In this document: one piece after another, positions 32,674-44,279 of the stretch | How positions within the stretch are numbered: position 1 is the first letter of the stretch | How the letters are laid out: each line of letters opens with the position of its first letter | From: Limnephilus marmoratus | Taxonomy: Eukaryota > Arthropoda > Insecta > Trichoptera > Limnephilidae | Assembly (NCBI GenBank): GCA_917880885.1 | Contig: OU862933.1 | Location: 12,925,679 to 12,989,678, forward strand | Length of the DNA stretch: 64,000 nucleotides | Reading direction: 5' to 3' | Notes under the pieces: generated by a model | Seen by the model: the letters and a program-made list of their open reading frames with translations, nothing else | Told to the model about the DNA's origin: nothing | The model's database searches: none | Program-made: the position numbers and the translations under genes

Positions 32674-33359
32674 TATTGTATAAAAGTATCATATAGGTAA
32701 TCATTTTGTCTTTCAGATTATTTGAAATTCCAAAAAAACATTTTGTAATATACCTCACCTTTGACAGTTTTGCCGCTTATAATTTTAGATTTTCTACTTT
32801 AAAGTAAAAATGCATGATAGACCGGGAGGAGAGATAGGTAAACCCTACGTCATCGACTACATGGATGAAACTACTTTTAAGTGATAATGGGCATCTAGAA
32901 AACCTTAAAAAAGCTGGTCTGCCGGTGCGCCTCTTGGCAGGAGCCGCGCAGTCATGGAAATAATCAGCGATTTTTTTGGTCTAAATTACGTCATCGACTA
33001 CACGAACGGGAATGGTCTCATATGATAAAGGTCGATTAGAAAATGAGAAAAAAGCAGGTCTGCCAACCGGCAGCCTGGCAAGTTCGGAGGCAGCCGGCGT
33101 CAAAGTGGGGAAAAAATTGGTCGATTTTACGTCATCGACTACACGAATGAAACCAATGAATAACTATAGTCCAGATTATTCCATATAAGAATTTCGCGGT
33201 CTGCCGACCAGCAGCCTGGCAAATTTTTGTGTAGGATTTTTTAAAGTTTTTTTTTTTTTAATTTTAATTTTTCGTTTATCTTTATTATCATTTTTATTTC
33301 ACTATATTTTTAAAAACTTTGAATGACATATTTTAAAAAAAATAATCGAAAAATATTAA

Positions 33360-35620
33360 AAAAAATAATTTAAGAGTTCCCAGTGTACCCATACGTCAGG
33401 CGAGCCTTTAGACGCCAAACCACTTACGAAACCTGCCGCGGTGCCCCTCACCGCTGTCGCGTGTTAATATTTTTGTACAAATTTATAATAATAATAGTTC
33501 TTTTAAGATTGCCTAATAGTCCATAGTAATTGGAAGTTCGAACAACCAACCCACCGTCGCCGTAAGAGCTGCGTTCGTCCGAAAAACGACGGAAATTTCC
33601 GAACTCCGTCCGTTTCATATCGGTTTCGCTTGCCCTGCTGCATCGATTACATCGAATTCAAGATCTGAACTAACGAAAACCTGTAGTCTAAATCATCTCA
33701 TTTATGACTTCTTTCATTTGCCGACCAGCAGCCTCTCAGTTTTTTGTGTACGATCTTTTAAAGTTTTAATTTTTTTTTAAATTAAATTTTATTTCTTTTC
33801 AATATCTTTATTATCATTTTTATTTGAATATGGTTTTAAAAACTTAGAATGCAAGATTTTAGACAAAATAAGTTGTAATCAAAAAAAAATAAATTTTGAG
33901 TGTTCCGAGTGTACCCATCGGACGGGAGAGCCTTTCGACGTGGAACAACTTACTGGAAACTGGCCGCGGAGCCCTTCGCCGTCAACGCGTGCCCATATTA
34001 TTAAACCAATTTATAATAATGTAAGTCTTTTTAAGATAACCTAATAGTCCACAGTGGTTGAAAGTTCGAAGAACCACCGCACCGTCACCATAAGAGCTGC
34101 GTTCGTACGAAAAACGATGGAAATTTCCGAACCCCGTCCGTTTCATATCGGTTTCGCTTGCCCTGCTGCATCGATTACATCGAATACAAGATCGAAACTA
34201 ACGAAAACCTGTAGTTTAGATTATTCCATTTATGAATTCCTTGGTCTGCCGACCATCAGCCTGGCTGTTTTTGTGTAGGATCTTTTTAAATTGTTTTTTT
34301 TTTTTTTTTAATTAAAAAAAAATATTTTCAATATCTTTATTATCATTTTTATTTGAATATGGTTTTAAAAACTTAGAATGCAAGATTTTAAATGAAATAA
34401 GTTGTAATCATAAAAAAATAAATTTTGAGTGTTCCGAGTGTACCCATCGGACGGGAGAGCCTTTCGACTCGAAACAGCTTACTGGAAACTGGCCACGGAG
34501 TCCTTCGCCGCCAACGCGTGCCCACATTATTAAACAAATTTATGATAATAATAGTCTTTTTAAGATAACCTAATAGTCTATGGTGGTTGGAAGATTGAAC
34601 AATCACCGCACCGTTGCCATAAGAGCTGCATTCGAACGAAAAACGACGGAAATTTCCGAATCCCGTCCGTTTCATTTCGGTTTCGCTTGCCCTGCTGCAT
34701 CGATTACATCGAATACAAGATCGAAACTAACGAAAACCTGTAGTCTAGATCATTTCATTTATGACTTCTTTGGTCTGCCGACCAGCAGCGTGGCTGTTTT
34801 TGTGTAGGATCTTTTAAAAAAAAAAATGTATTTTTATTAAAATAAAATATTTTCAATATCTTTATTATCATTTTTATTTGTATATTGTTTTAAAAACTTA
34901 GAATGCAAGATTTTAAATGAAATAAGTTGTAATCATAAAAAAATAAATTTTGAGTATTCCGAGTGTACCCATCGGACGGGGGAGCCTTTCGACGCGAAAC
35001 AACTTAATGGAAACTGTCCAAGGAGTCCTTCGCCGCCAACGCGTGCCCATATTATTAAACAAATTTATCATAATAATAGTCTTTTTAAGATAATTTAATA
35101 GTCAATGGTGGTTGGAAGTTCGAACAATCACCGCACCGTTGCCATAAGAGCTGCGTTCGTACGAAAAACGACGGAAATTTCCGAACCCCGTCCGTTTCAT
35201 ATCGGTTTCGCTTGCCCTGCTGCATCGATTACATCGATTACAAGATCGGAACTAACGAAAACCTGTAGTCTAAATCATCTCATTTATGACTTCTTTCGTC
35301 TGCCGACCAGCAGCCTGTCAGTTTTTTGTGTACGATCTTTTAAAGTTTTAATTTTTTTTTTATTAAAATAAATATATTTTAAATATCTTTATTATTATTT
35401 TTATTGGAATATAGTTTTAAAATCTTAGAATGCGAGATTTTAAATAAAATATGTTGTAATCATAAAAAAATAAATTTTGAGTGTTCTCATTGTACCCATC
35501 GGACGGGAGAGCCTTTCGACGCGAAACAACTTACTGGAAATTGGCCGCGGAGCCCTTCGCTGCCATTGCGTGCCCATATTATAGCCTGGTTGGTAGACTC
35601 GAAACACTTAAATTAATTTT
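33360..35620 (+). repeat. Left-arm tandem array of about 527-bp units
   Basis: A shared marker (CATATCGGTTTCGCTTGCCC or a one-base variant) lies at 33616, 34144, 34673 and 35198, giving periods of 528, 529 and 525 bp. A fifth partial unit follows. Units also share GTTCCGAGTGTACCCATCGG and GGTCTGCCGACCAGCAGCCT. Unit 1 is the most diverged and is the best match to the outer unit of the right arm. Confidence 0.88.
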
Positions 35621-35639
35621 TTTAATCATTGCCACTTAT

Positions 35640-36610
35640 TTTTTTTTAATCTGGCATTCCAATTTTTTAAAACGATATTGAAATAAAAATAATAATAAAT
35701 ACAATGAAAATAATTTTAATAAAATTAAAAAAAACTTTAGAAATCGTACGTAAAAAACTGCCAGGCTGCTGGTCGGCAGACCAAGGAAGTCATGAATGCA
35801 ATTGTCTAGACTACAGTTTTTCGTTAGTTTCGATCTTGAATTCGAAGTAATCGGTGCAACAGGGCAAGCGAAACCAATATGAAATGGACGGGGTTCGGAA
35901 ATTTCAGTCGTTTTTCGGACGAACGCAGCTCTTACGACGACGGTGCGGTTGTTGTTCGAACTTCCAACCACTATGGATTATTAGGTTATCTTAAAAAGAC
36001 TTATATTATTATAAATTGGTTTAATAATATGGGCACGCGTTGACGGCGAAGGGCTCCGCGGCCAGTTTCCAGTAAGTTGTTCCACGTCGAAAGGCTCTCC
36101 CGTCCGATGGGTACACTCGGAACACTCAAAATTTATTTTTTTATGATTACAACTTATTTTATTTAAAATATTGCATTCTAAGTTTTTCAAACAATATTCA
36201 AATAAAAATAATAATAAAGATATTGAAAAAAAATAAAATTTAATTTTAAAAAAATTTAAAACTGGTCGGCAAATGAAAGAAGTCATAAATGGGATGATTT
36301 AGAATACAGGTTTTCGTTAGTTCCGATCTTGTATTCGATGTAATCGATGCAGCAGGGCAAGCGAAACCGATATGAAACGGACGGGGTTCGGAAATTTCCG
36401 TCGTTTTTCGGACGAACGCAGCTCTTACGGCGATGGTGGGTTGGTTGTTCGAACTTCTAACTACTATGGACTATTAGGCAATCTTAAAAGGACTATTATT
36501 ATTATAAATTTGTACAAAAATATTAACACGCGACAGCGGTGAGGGGCACCGCGGCAGGTTTCGTAAGTGGTTTGGCGTCTAAGGCTCGCCTGACGGATGG
36601 GTACACTGGG
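35640..36610 (-). repeat. Right-arm inverted units of the giant foldback
   Basis: Two units in reverse orientation, markers about 490 bp apart. The outer one carries the private variants of left unit 1, such as CAACCAACCCACC, so the arms pair in register from the outside in. Confidence 0.85.
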
Positions 36611-37170
36611 AACTCTTAAATTATTTTTTTTTATATTTTTTAATTATTTTTTTTAAAATATGGCATTCAAAGTTTTTAAAAATATAGTGAAATAAAAATA
36701 ATAATAAAGATAAACGAAAAATTAAAATTAAAAAAAAAAACTTTAAAAAATCGTACACAAAAATTTGCCAGGCTGCTGGTCGGCAGACCGCGGAATTCTT
36801 ATATGGAATAATCTGGACTATAGTTATTCATTGGTTTCATTCGTGTAGTCGATGACGTAAAATCGACCAATTTTTTCCCCACTTTGACGCCGGCTGCCTC
36901 CGAACTTGCCAGGCTGCCGGTTGGCAGACCTGCTTTTTTCTCATTTTCTAATCGACCTTTATCATATGAGACCATTCCCGTTCATGTAGTCGATGACGTA
37001 ATTTAGACCAAAAAAATCGCTGACTATTTCCATGACTGCGCGGCTCCTGCCAAGAGGCGCACCGGCAGACCAGCTTTTTTAAGGTTTTCTAGATGCCCAT
37101 TATCACTTAAAAGTAGTTTCATCCGTGTAGTCGATGACGTAGGGTTAACCTATCTCCCCTCCCGGTCTAT

Positions 37171-37718
37171 GAATATAGGTATCACAAAATTGACAATCAC
37201 ACGAATAAATCTGTGTCTTGCTTCGAAAAGTATGGATTATTAAATTTTCACGATGCCTGTGTAGAATTTGCTGCTTTTAGCAAGTTTTAATTTCAAGAAA
37301 AAAACATTTTATAATGTAACATTGTTCCCCGAATTCGAAATATCCTTTCTTGAAATCGAAAGATACTTTTAGAATTTGAAAGATAACCCAATTTTTGGGC
37401 AAATTGGCAAAAAATATACGTATCGGAAAAACGACATTGGCCCTTTTAGATTTATCAGGATTGCCTGGGGTGTAGTAGAATGTCGCGACGCCACTGCTCT
37501 AAATCATCAGGAAAATAGAAACGCGATTACACATAATTACTGCGTCCGAGTCAATCATTAGGATCCAGAGTCGGAGCGAGCAAAAACGCGCCCACGAATT
37601 TTAATCAGATTGGAGACACTTTTGAAAACTTTATTCAATTTAATTTTGAATTTATGCCTTTTTTACTGTTGTAAATAGCGAAAAGCAACTCAAAACCTGT
37701 TGTCCTAAAATAATAAAT
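37171..37718. other. No recognised feature
   Basis: Intronic DNA; no convincing gene or repeat. Confidence 0.4.
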
Positions 37719-37966
37719 TAGTGAATGGTACTCTCAGTAACGCTCCGGCGAAAGTCCATCTTTCAGAGAAAAGCGTTGCTTGAAATGGCTTCAACCTTGT
37801 TTGTTGACCAGATCCGAAGGCCAGGTTCTATACAACTTTCCTCGGTCACATCTCCTTTCTTTCCACACTCCTTTCAACCTCCCAAAACCCCATATAATGG
37901 GGATTTCGTAGTTCCCACTGCTGCGGACAGCTGGGGACACTGGTTTCCACGAACAAGAAAATAATT
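37719..37966 (+). repeat. Dispersed retroposon-like repeat, copy 2
   Basis: Diverged copy of the 18527-18780 family (GCTCCGGCGAAAGTCCATCTTTCAGA, read in two parts); the 79-codon open frame across it is incidental. Confidence 0.5.
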
Positions 37967-38344
37967 AATCTATGCCATTCTTCTGTTTTATCTTATGATG
38001 CATTGTATTTGGAAATCCTTTAGATATCACGCCTAGTGCATTTGTTCCAATGCTCCCACCCTATTTCGGCTCTTTTGGGATATACACCATACAGTACTTA
38101 TAATATTCATACCTAGTTATATCTGCAATGAGAATCATTTTCCTAAGTGCTAATCAACGTCCGGATAATACATCGTGTTCAGGGTTTAAGATGGTCGAAA
38201 ATGATTTTATTAATTTGGTCACACCCCAGTAACCTCCAATATGCAATGTTCAGCAAGTTTTCTACTGCATTTTACATAATGTTAATAATATATACAAACA
38301 GCACGAACGAACTGCAAAATAATGACCAATAACTCCTTTATTAA

Positions 38345-39060
38345 GAGGGAAAAACCAGACAAAACCGGAAATATGTCATTTTTAAATCAAATTTTAGACG
38401 TATTGACTCTTTTCCACAAAAAATTATAAATTGATTTCGAAAGACTGTTTTTATCTAGTAAAGATATGTTTAAAATTTTCAGAAAATATGTTTATTTTTA
38501 GTACAATAAGGTTTTACCGTAGTTCGTTGGCGGATTTGTTAAATTTTCAAATAAAATTTTGTATTATACATTTTAAACTTTTATTTCATTCAACATTTGC
38601 TTTAATATATATACCTATATTCAAGTTAGCAAAAAAAATCTTCAAAAGGGTGATGATAAATTATGTACTTTTTGTAATTATTTTTTAATAATAAATATTT
38701 CAATAATGTCTAAGCAAAATTAGTGTGTAATTTTTTTTAAATATATTGGTTTATAAGACCGTTAATAAAATGACAAACGATTTTAAATGTTTTTGTTTGA
38801 AGTAGAATTAAAATTCAGAAAAGTCAAATAATTTATTGATTAATTGACATGTGTGTCGTATAATACAACATTTTGTTAACAAATTTAACAAATCTGTTAA
38901 CCACCAAAAGTATAACTTTATTTTAATCAAAATCGACATATTTTTTCAAAATTAAATACATTATTTTACTAGATAAAATAACAGTGGAAAAGAGTTGTAA
39001 AGTCCAGAATTTGATATAAAAATGACATATTTCCGGATGTGTCTAGTTATTTCATCTAAC
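38345..39060. mobile_element. Non-autonomous DNA transposon of about 0.7 kb, copy 1
   Basis: Imperfect terminal inverted repeats of about 70 bp: CCGGAAATATGTCATTTTTA...CTCTTTTCCAC on the left and its complement at about 38985-39045. The interior is AT-rich and non-coding. A second copy lies at 55400-56000. 37967-38344, just before it, holds nothing recognised. Confidence 0.65.
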
Positions 39061-39461
39061 TACATACACATTTTGCAGGTCTTGTAAAAAATCTGCTACT
39101 TTTACTTTTTTTCATTAGTTTTTACAAATTCCACGAAAAAATTATTATTTCCAATTTATTATAATTCGTATTTTTATAGGTGGCGGTGCATATGTAGAAA
39201 CTTTTAACAGTATTTTGTCTTTCTTACTATTCTTCTATTAAGCAAGGAAAGAAAAAAACGCACTGTGAACGATCATCGAATTGGAATATTCTTTAGAATT
39301 GGAAGTTTTTTACAGTTATTCCAAAAAATTTGCAGTATGTTCTATTTATACATCTATCGATATATGATTTATGCAAGCAAAGCAAATGTGTGAGTAACGT
39401 GTTCGACTTTTATTTTTTTTTAATTTAGGAAAAAATGTTTGACAAAGCTTCAAAAACTTTA
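39061..39461. other. No recognised feature
   Basis: AT-rich intronic sequence. Confidence 0.4.
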
Positions 39462-39469
39462 TTACGAAT

Positions 39470-41251
39470 TAGAGATGGGTGAGTTCTACATTTTGCCGGA
39501 GGCCTCCGAGGCGTGCTTTCTTTTAAAAATACTCGAGTTCCAGGAGCAGGTCCCGGGTCCGAGTTCTTGGGTGTGGACTATGTACTGGGTGCTGTTGCGG
39601 CTCGGAGCCGGACCCGGATAGAACTAGCACAATAACTCGAACCCTGATAAGGACCCGCCCAAGAACTCGTACCCGAACCTTGATAAGAAACCACACAAAG
39701 CCTCGAACCCGAACCCGGACAAGCACCCGCGCATGGACTACATACTCGAGTCGCGAGTTGTGCAATTAACATTTTGGCGAAGTTCAACGAAAACAATTCG
39801 TGTCTTGTCGTGGCTCAGCTGACTGGGTGACAACTAATGCGAGGCCGTGATGGTTGCATTAACTTTAATGTTCAAACAATAATCGGTTAAAAACACAAAA
39901 AAATCCCCGTATCGACAATAAAGGGGTAAAAATCAATCTTTAAAAATGTACCAGTAATAGCCCTACCACCTTTAATCGTTAATTGAATCAAAATTAACTT
40001 ACGCTGATAAATACTTATTTTTTAAAAATATCACTGACATAATTTATTGCCAATATTGAATTATTGTATTGTGTTAGATTTAGGGTCCGGCTCCGAGTTC
40101 CGGATTTGGGTTCGAGTCTCGGCCCGGGTTCTCTGGGAGTAGTTGATTTGAAAAAGGAGTAGGAGTAGGATCTGCTTTCCGCGAAGAATTGAAGAGCCTA
40201 CTCCAGCTGACCGACGCATCGCTAATGTCTACTCATTACAATAAGGACACGGTGACGACAGTGAAGGCATTAGGGTTTCGGGTCTAATGCAAGTGACGGT
40301 TGCAGTAACTTTAGTGTTCAAATAATAATCGTTTAAAAATGCAAAAAATTTCCTCGAATCCATAAAACCAACAACTAATGGGGAAATAATCAATTTTAAA
40401 AAATGTGCAAAACCGCAGTAATAGCCCTATCTACCTCTTATTCAATCAAATATTAACTGACACGGATAAATCCAATTTTTTTAATATCACTAACATAATT
40501 TATTGCTAGTATTGAATTACGATTATTGTTTTGTACTGGGTTTCGGGTCCGGCTCCGAGTTCCGGGTTTGGGTGGAAGTCTCGGACTGGGTTCTCTGGTA
40601 GTAGTCGATTTGAAAAAGGATTAGGAGTAGGATCCGCTTCCCGCGAAGATCCGAGTTCAAGAACCCACTCCAGCTGAACCTAGCATCGTTAATGTCTAAT
40701 CACTACAATAAGGACACGGGAACATCGGTGGAGGTATACGGATTCCGGGTCTAATGCGAGGCCGTTTCGGTTGCTGTAACTTTAATGTTCAAACAATAAT
40801 CGTTTAAAAAATACAAAAATTTCCTCGCATCCATAAAACCATCGATAATAATGAGGTAAGAATCAATAAAAAAAACCGCAGTATCTTCCCTACCACTTTA
40901 AATTGGCTCCGAGTTCCGGGTTTGGGTACGAGTCTCAGACCGGATTCTCTGGGAGTAGTCGATTTGAAAAAGAAGTAGGAGTAGCATCTGCTTCCCGCGA
41001 AGAATCCGAAGAGCCTACTCCAGCTGAACCTACGCATTGCTAATGTCTAATCGCTACAATAAGTGAACGCCGGTGGAGGCATTCAGTTTCCGGGTCCGGC
41101 TCAGAGTTCTGGCACCGGCTCCGAGTTTGGGGTTTGGGTCCGAGTCTTGACCGGTTTTCTGGGAGTAGTCGATTTGAAAAAGGAGTAGGAGTAGGATCAG
41201 CTTCCCGCGAAGATCCTTAGTTCAAGAGCCCACTCAACCTAAATATCGCTA
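39470..41251. mobile_element. hAT-like element with internal tandem repeats (1.78 kb)
   Basis: Begins TAGAGATGGGTGAG and ends ATATCGCTA, compatible with TAG-type hAT termini. Flanks TTACGAAT (39462-39469) and CTGCGAAT (41252-41259) match at 6 of 8 positions, a plausible aged 8-bp duplication. The left 300 bp is full of short inverted and direct GAACCCGGAC/GGGTTCGAGT phrases. The rest is a degenerate tandem array with the marker GATTTGAAAAAG(G/A)A(G/T)TAGGAG near 40150, 40612, 40962 and 41170. No transposase. Confidence 0.55.
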
Positions 41252-41451
41252 CTGCGAATAAAGATTTTCAAGAACTTCTGCAAACCTGAAAAAACCTTTA
41301 AAAAGTTATTATTCTGCAAAACAGAATAATAAAACTGAACTCACTCCTACTTACATACGTACATACCCTATAATTTTATTTGATTTAAGTTAATTTAATC
41401 ATTTGAAAATAATACAAGGTATATTTGCGGCAAGTTACAGAGTGGAAGATA

Positions 41452-41697
41452 TTTTGACTATCGCCCTGGTGTAAGATCACCATTTGGAATTGAAACATTG
41501 CTTGAATTGGCTTTAGTCGTGTTTGGTGACAAGATGTGATTAGTAAGTTACTTCTTCACCTTCTTATTCCTCATCTACTTCCCCTTCCACTACCTTCAGC
41601 CTCAGAACGTACTCCGATTGGGGAGGCCATAGTCTCTTTGGCTCCAGGCGGTTGGGAGCAGTTGGGACTCTTGTTCGGTATTCAAATAAAAAAATAA
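41452..41697 (+). repeat. Dispersed retroposon-like repeat, copy 3
   Basis: Good copy of the 18527 family: TATCGCCCTGGTG, TACCTTCAGCCTCAGAACG, GGCTCCAGGCGGTTGGGA, and an A-rich end at about 41690. Confidence 0.6.
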
Positions 41698-42809
41698 TTA
41701 CCATCAGAGCAGAGTAGGTAAATACCTACTTTATTGTTTATGGAAACATTAAAAACATATTTTTTTACATTGCTTCTTCACACCTAATACCTGTCAATAT
41801 TTGATTTCTTCCTACTAACATCATTAAAAGCGGAGATTTTGATTGGACAATGTTGGAGCTCTTAGCTAGAAGAGAAATGGACCCATGATACCCGTTTCGG
41901 GAACCGGAGGCATTTATAAACTTGTGATGAATGCCAACCTTCAACCTACGAGAAGCCTACAAGAATTTTTTTTTTTTTCTCTAAATATTATGTAGAGAAA
42001 ATGGTACATTCGGCGACATCTGTCCGAGCAGTTGGGAACTATTACAGAGATCTGCATAAAGACTGGAGCGAGGGAACCCCCATATCATAGTTATCTCGAG
42101 TTGTTCAAAGAAAGTTTAAATTCTACCAATAAGGCGATTAAAAATAATCTGAACCAATCAGAGAGATTAGAGGCGTGTATCGTCCTAGTGAACTTTGATC
42201 ATTTTGAGCGGCCTTGAATAAATTCTCACAGGAACGAAAGTTCAACGAACGGAATTATAAACAGAACTGGAGACAAACGATTGAAAGATTATTGACCCCG
42301 GGTCGTGTTTACATAAGACGCGATCAAGAACTGGAGGTTTTGGGCGCCTCGAATTTCAAATGGAAACAAAAAAATCTTAGACGGGAATGTTAAAAATAAA
42401 TAAATGAAAAATCATCAATAAGGGCACGGAAAACGTAACATGGATGGTACCAGGGGACGATTTAATTAAAACTGACCTGGAATGATCACAAAAAACGGAT
42501 AGTTTGGGGGTTGTGACTTATTATTAAAAAAAACATCGCCAAAAAGTATGTTTTATTTTATTTTGTGAAGTTGGAGCACAAAAATTTAAAAAAATTCCGA
42601 TCATTTTCTAATGAACTTAATTTTCCTTATTATACATAAAACCACATTCCAAAAGGGGTTCATAAGTAGTAGATTTTGCACTTTAAAACAGTTTTTATAT
42701 GTAAGATACATAATTTTTTCTGGGCTCATAAAAAAGCCTCACAAAAACACGTTTAATAATTTCATTATGTGTTCTACTCGCAGTTTTTAATTAAAGCATT
42801 TATTATATA
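41698..42809. other. No recognised gene
   Basis: A 61-codon frame at 42032-42217 (MGTITEICIK...) and short pieces after it look like a decayed coding sequence. I cannot assign them; a transposon-derived origin is possible. Confidence 0.35.
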
Positions 42810-43071
42810 CTAGCTGGTTCCCGGCATGCGTTGCAATGCCATATTCACAGAAATACATTGTTTCTCCCTGAATCACCTTTCCCGAGCGTCTCCGTTCCCC
42901 ACCCGCGTCCCTTTTCTAGCTAGCTTTATAAATTATAGCCTTTAGGTTATTCTGATGTATATGCTATATTATTGTAAAGTTTCATTAAAATCCATTTAGT
43001 AGTTTTTGCGTTAAAGAGTAACAAACACACATACATCCATACTAACTTTCGCGTTTATAATATTATATAGA
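42810..43071 (-). mobile_element. Non-autonomous Helitron (262 bp)
   Basis: On minus: TCTATATAATATTATAAACG at the start, the phrases TTTAACGCAAAAACTAC and ATGAAACTTTACAATAATA, and the end GGGAACCAGCTAG followed by T. A well-preserved insect Helitron form; related to 18844-19221. Confidence 0.75.
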
Positions 43072-43076
43072 AAGAT

Positions 43077-43259
43077 CTCTAGCTATCAAATTTTCAAACC
43101 AAAAACACACGACCAACCTTCATCTTCCAGATCTCCCTCCCCTCCCTACTATCATCAGCCTCACAACATACTCCAATTGGGGACGCCACATTCCCACTGG
43201 CTCCAGACGGTTGGGATCAGTTGGGACTTGTGTGCGGTTTAACATTTGTATAACAAAAA
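43077..43259 (+). repeat. Dispersed retroposon-like repeat, copy 4
   Basis: 5'-shortened copy: CATCAGCCTCACAACATACTC, GGCTCCAGACGGTTGGGATC (read in parts) and a terminal A-run. It abuts the Helitron. Confidence 0.6.
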
Positions 43260-43445
43260 AGACATGATTTTCTATTACTTCGCAGTGCTTCGTCTTAAAC
43301 TTTGTATTTGCGTACAACCTTATTAAGTACAAAGTATAGGCAGGCTTACTTTTTTTAGGGCAAATAGTAAAAATTGTTGATTATAAAAACTAATATTGGA
43401 TTTTTACCACGTGAAGTTTTCATGTATGAGCGTGAAATACTGTGT

Positions 43446-43700
43446 TATCTATATATTATATAAAAATTTCGTGTCATGGTGTTTGTGGTCGCACTTTATT
43501 TGAAATTTGGTCGCACTTTATTTGAAATTTGGTCGCGATTTTTATGAAAATTTTATGTATATTTGGTAGGTATGAGAATAGGTCGTAAAGTATATTTCAT
43601 ACCTCTAGGTGGTTAGGGTGTCCCTGTATATAAAAAAATAGGTTCTGTATGTTTGTGTCCGCAAATATCAGAAGGTAATCGATGGATTAACTCAATTTTT
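43446..43700. mobile_element. Helitron 5'-end fragments
   Basis: TCTATATATTATATAAAAAT followed by TTCGTGTCATGGTGTTTG resembles a Helitron 5' end. A second start-like stretch with CCGCAAATATCAGAAGG lies near 43630-43690. GGTCGCACTTTATTTGAAATTT is directly duplicated at 43488-43531 (each unit about 22 bp). Confidence 0.45.
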
Positions 43701-43717
43701 TTACAGAACATAACGTT

Positions 43718-44269
43718 TTGGCAGAAGAGTGTTTTTATAATTACCTTGAGAATAAAATTGATCATCAGGAGTACGAATCTAATTCTACCAACTTAGAAAT
43801 ACGCAACCTACCGGAAAATCCTCAGGAAAATCTAGCAAACGCATTCCACAACCTATCCACAAACATCATTAAAACAGTTCTCCAACCCGAAGATGTGACC
43901 TCCGTAGTACGAGTGGGAGGTAGAAACCGCTCCGACGAAACCCATAAAAAACCAAGAGACGTAATTATCACCCTCAGTTCTAAACTGATGCGTGATTTAT
44001 TTTTGGCGAAACTTAAAGATCATATTAAATCCAAAGGACGAATTACTACTTCTTCATTAGGACTACCGAATACTCAAATGGATATGCCCATCTATATTTC
44101 TGACCATCTGACTTCTAGAAAAAAATTCCTCTTAGCCCAAACTAAGAAACAGGCGAAACTAAAAAACTACAAGTTTATATGGTCGAAAAATGGTCAGGTG
44201 TTTGTTCGAAAGTCTGAAGACACTAAAATCCTTACAATTTCCTATGAATCGGACATTAAAAAAATGTGA
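43718..44269 (+). pseudogene. LINE ORF1, 5'-truncated
   Basis: An open frame of about 183 codons without an ATG start. ENPQENLANAF, VVRVGGR, PRDVIITL and YISDHLTSRKKFLL followed by YKFIWSKNGQVFVRK match the C-terminal nucleic-acid-chaperone-like part of LINE ORF1 proteins, which resembles the baculovirus FP-protein C-terminal domain. The family usually has a zinc finger or coiled coil before this, which is missing here. It ends with TGA at 44269, about 1.5 kb before ORF2. Confidence 0.7.
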
Positions 44270-44279
44270 CTTGAGGCCA

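Larger units (their letters stand above)
32817..37170. mobile_element. Giant foldback element with tandem units (4.35 kb)
   Basis: The outer ends are inverted copies starting ATAGACCGGGAGG on both sides (32817 and, reversed, 37170). The left arm runs to about 35600, the right arm from about 35640. Each arm has an outer zone with three copies of a TACGTCATCGACTACAYG-containing repeat spaced about 140 bp, then an AT-rich stretch, then GC-richer tandem units. The left arm has four full units and a partial one; the right arm has two. The architecture matches foldback (FB-like) DNA elements. No transposase is encoded and no target duplication is clear. Confidence 0.85.

Noticed and set aside
39523..39796. 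Arg/Val-rich and Ser-rich minus frames
   Set aside because: By-products of short GGGTTCGAGT-type repeats in the hAT-like element.
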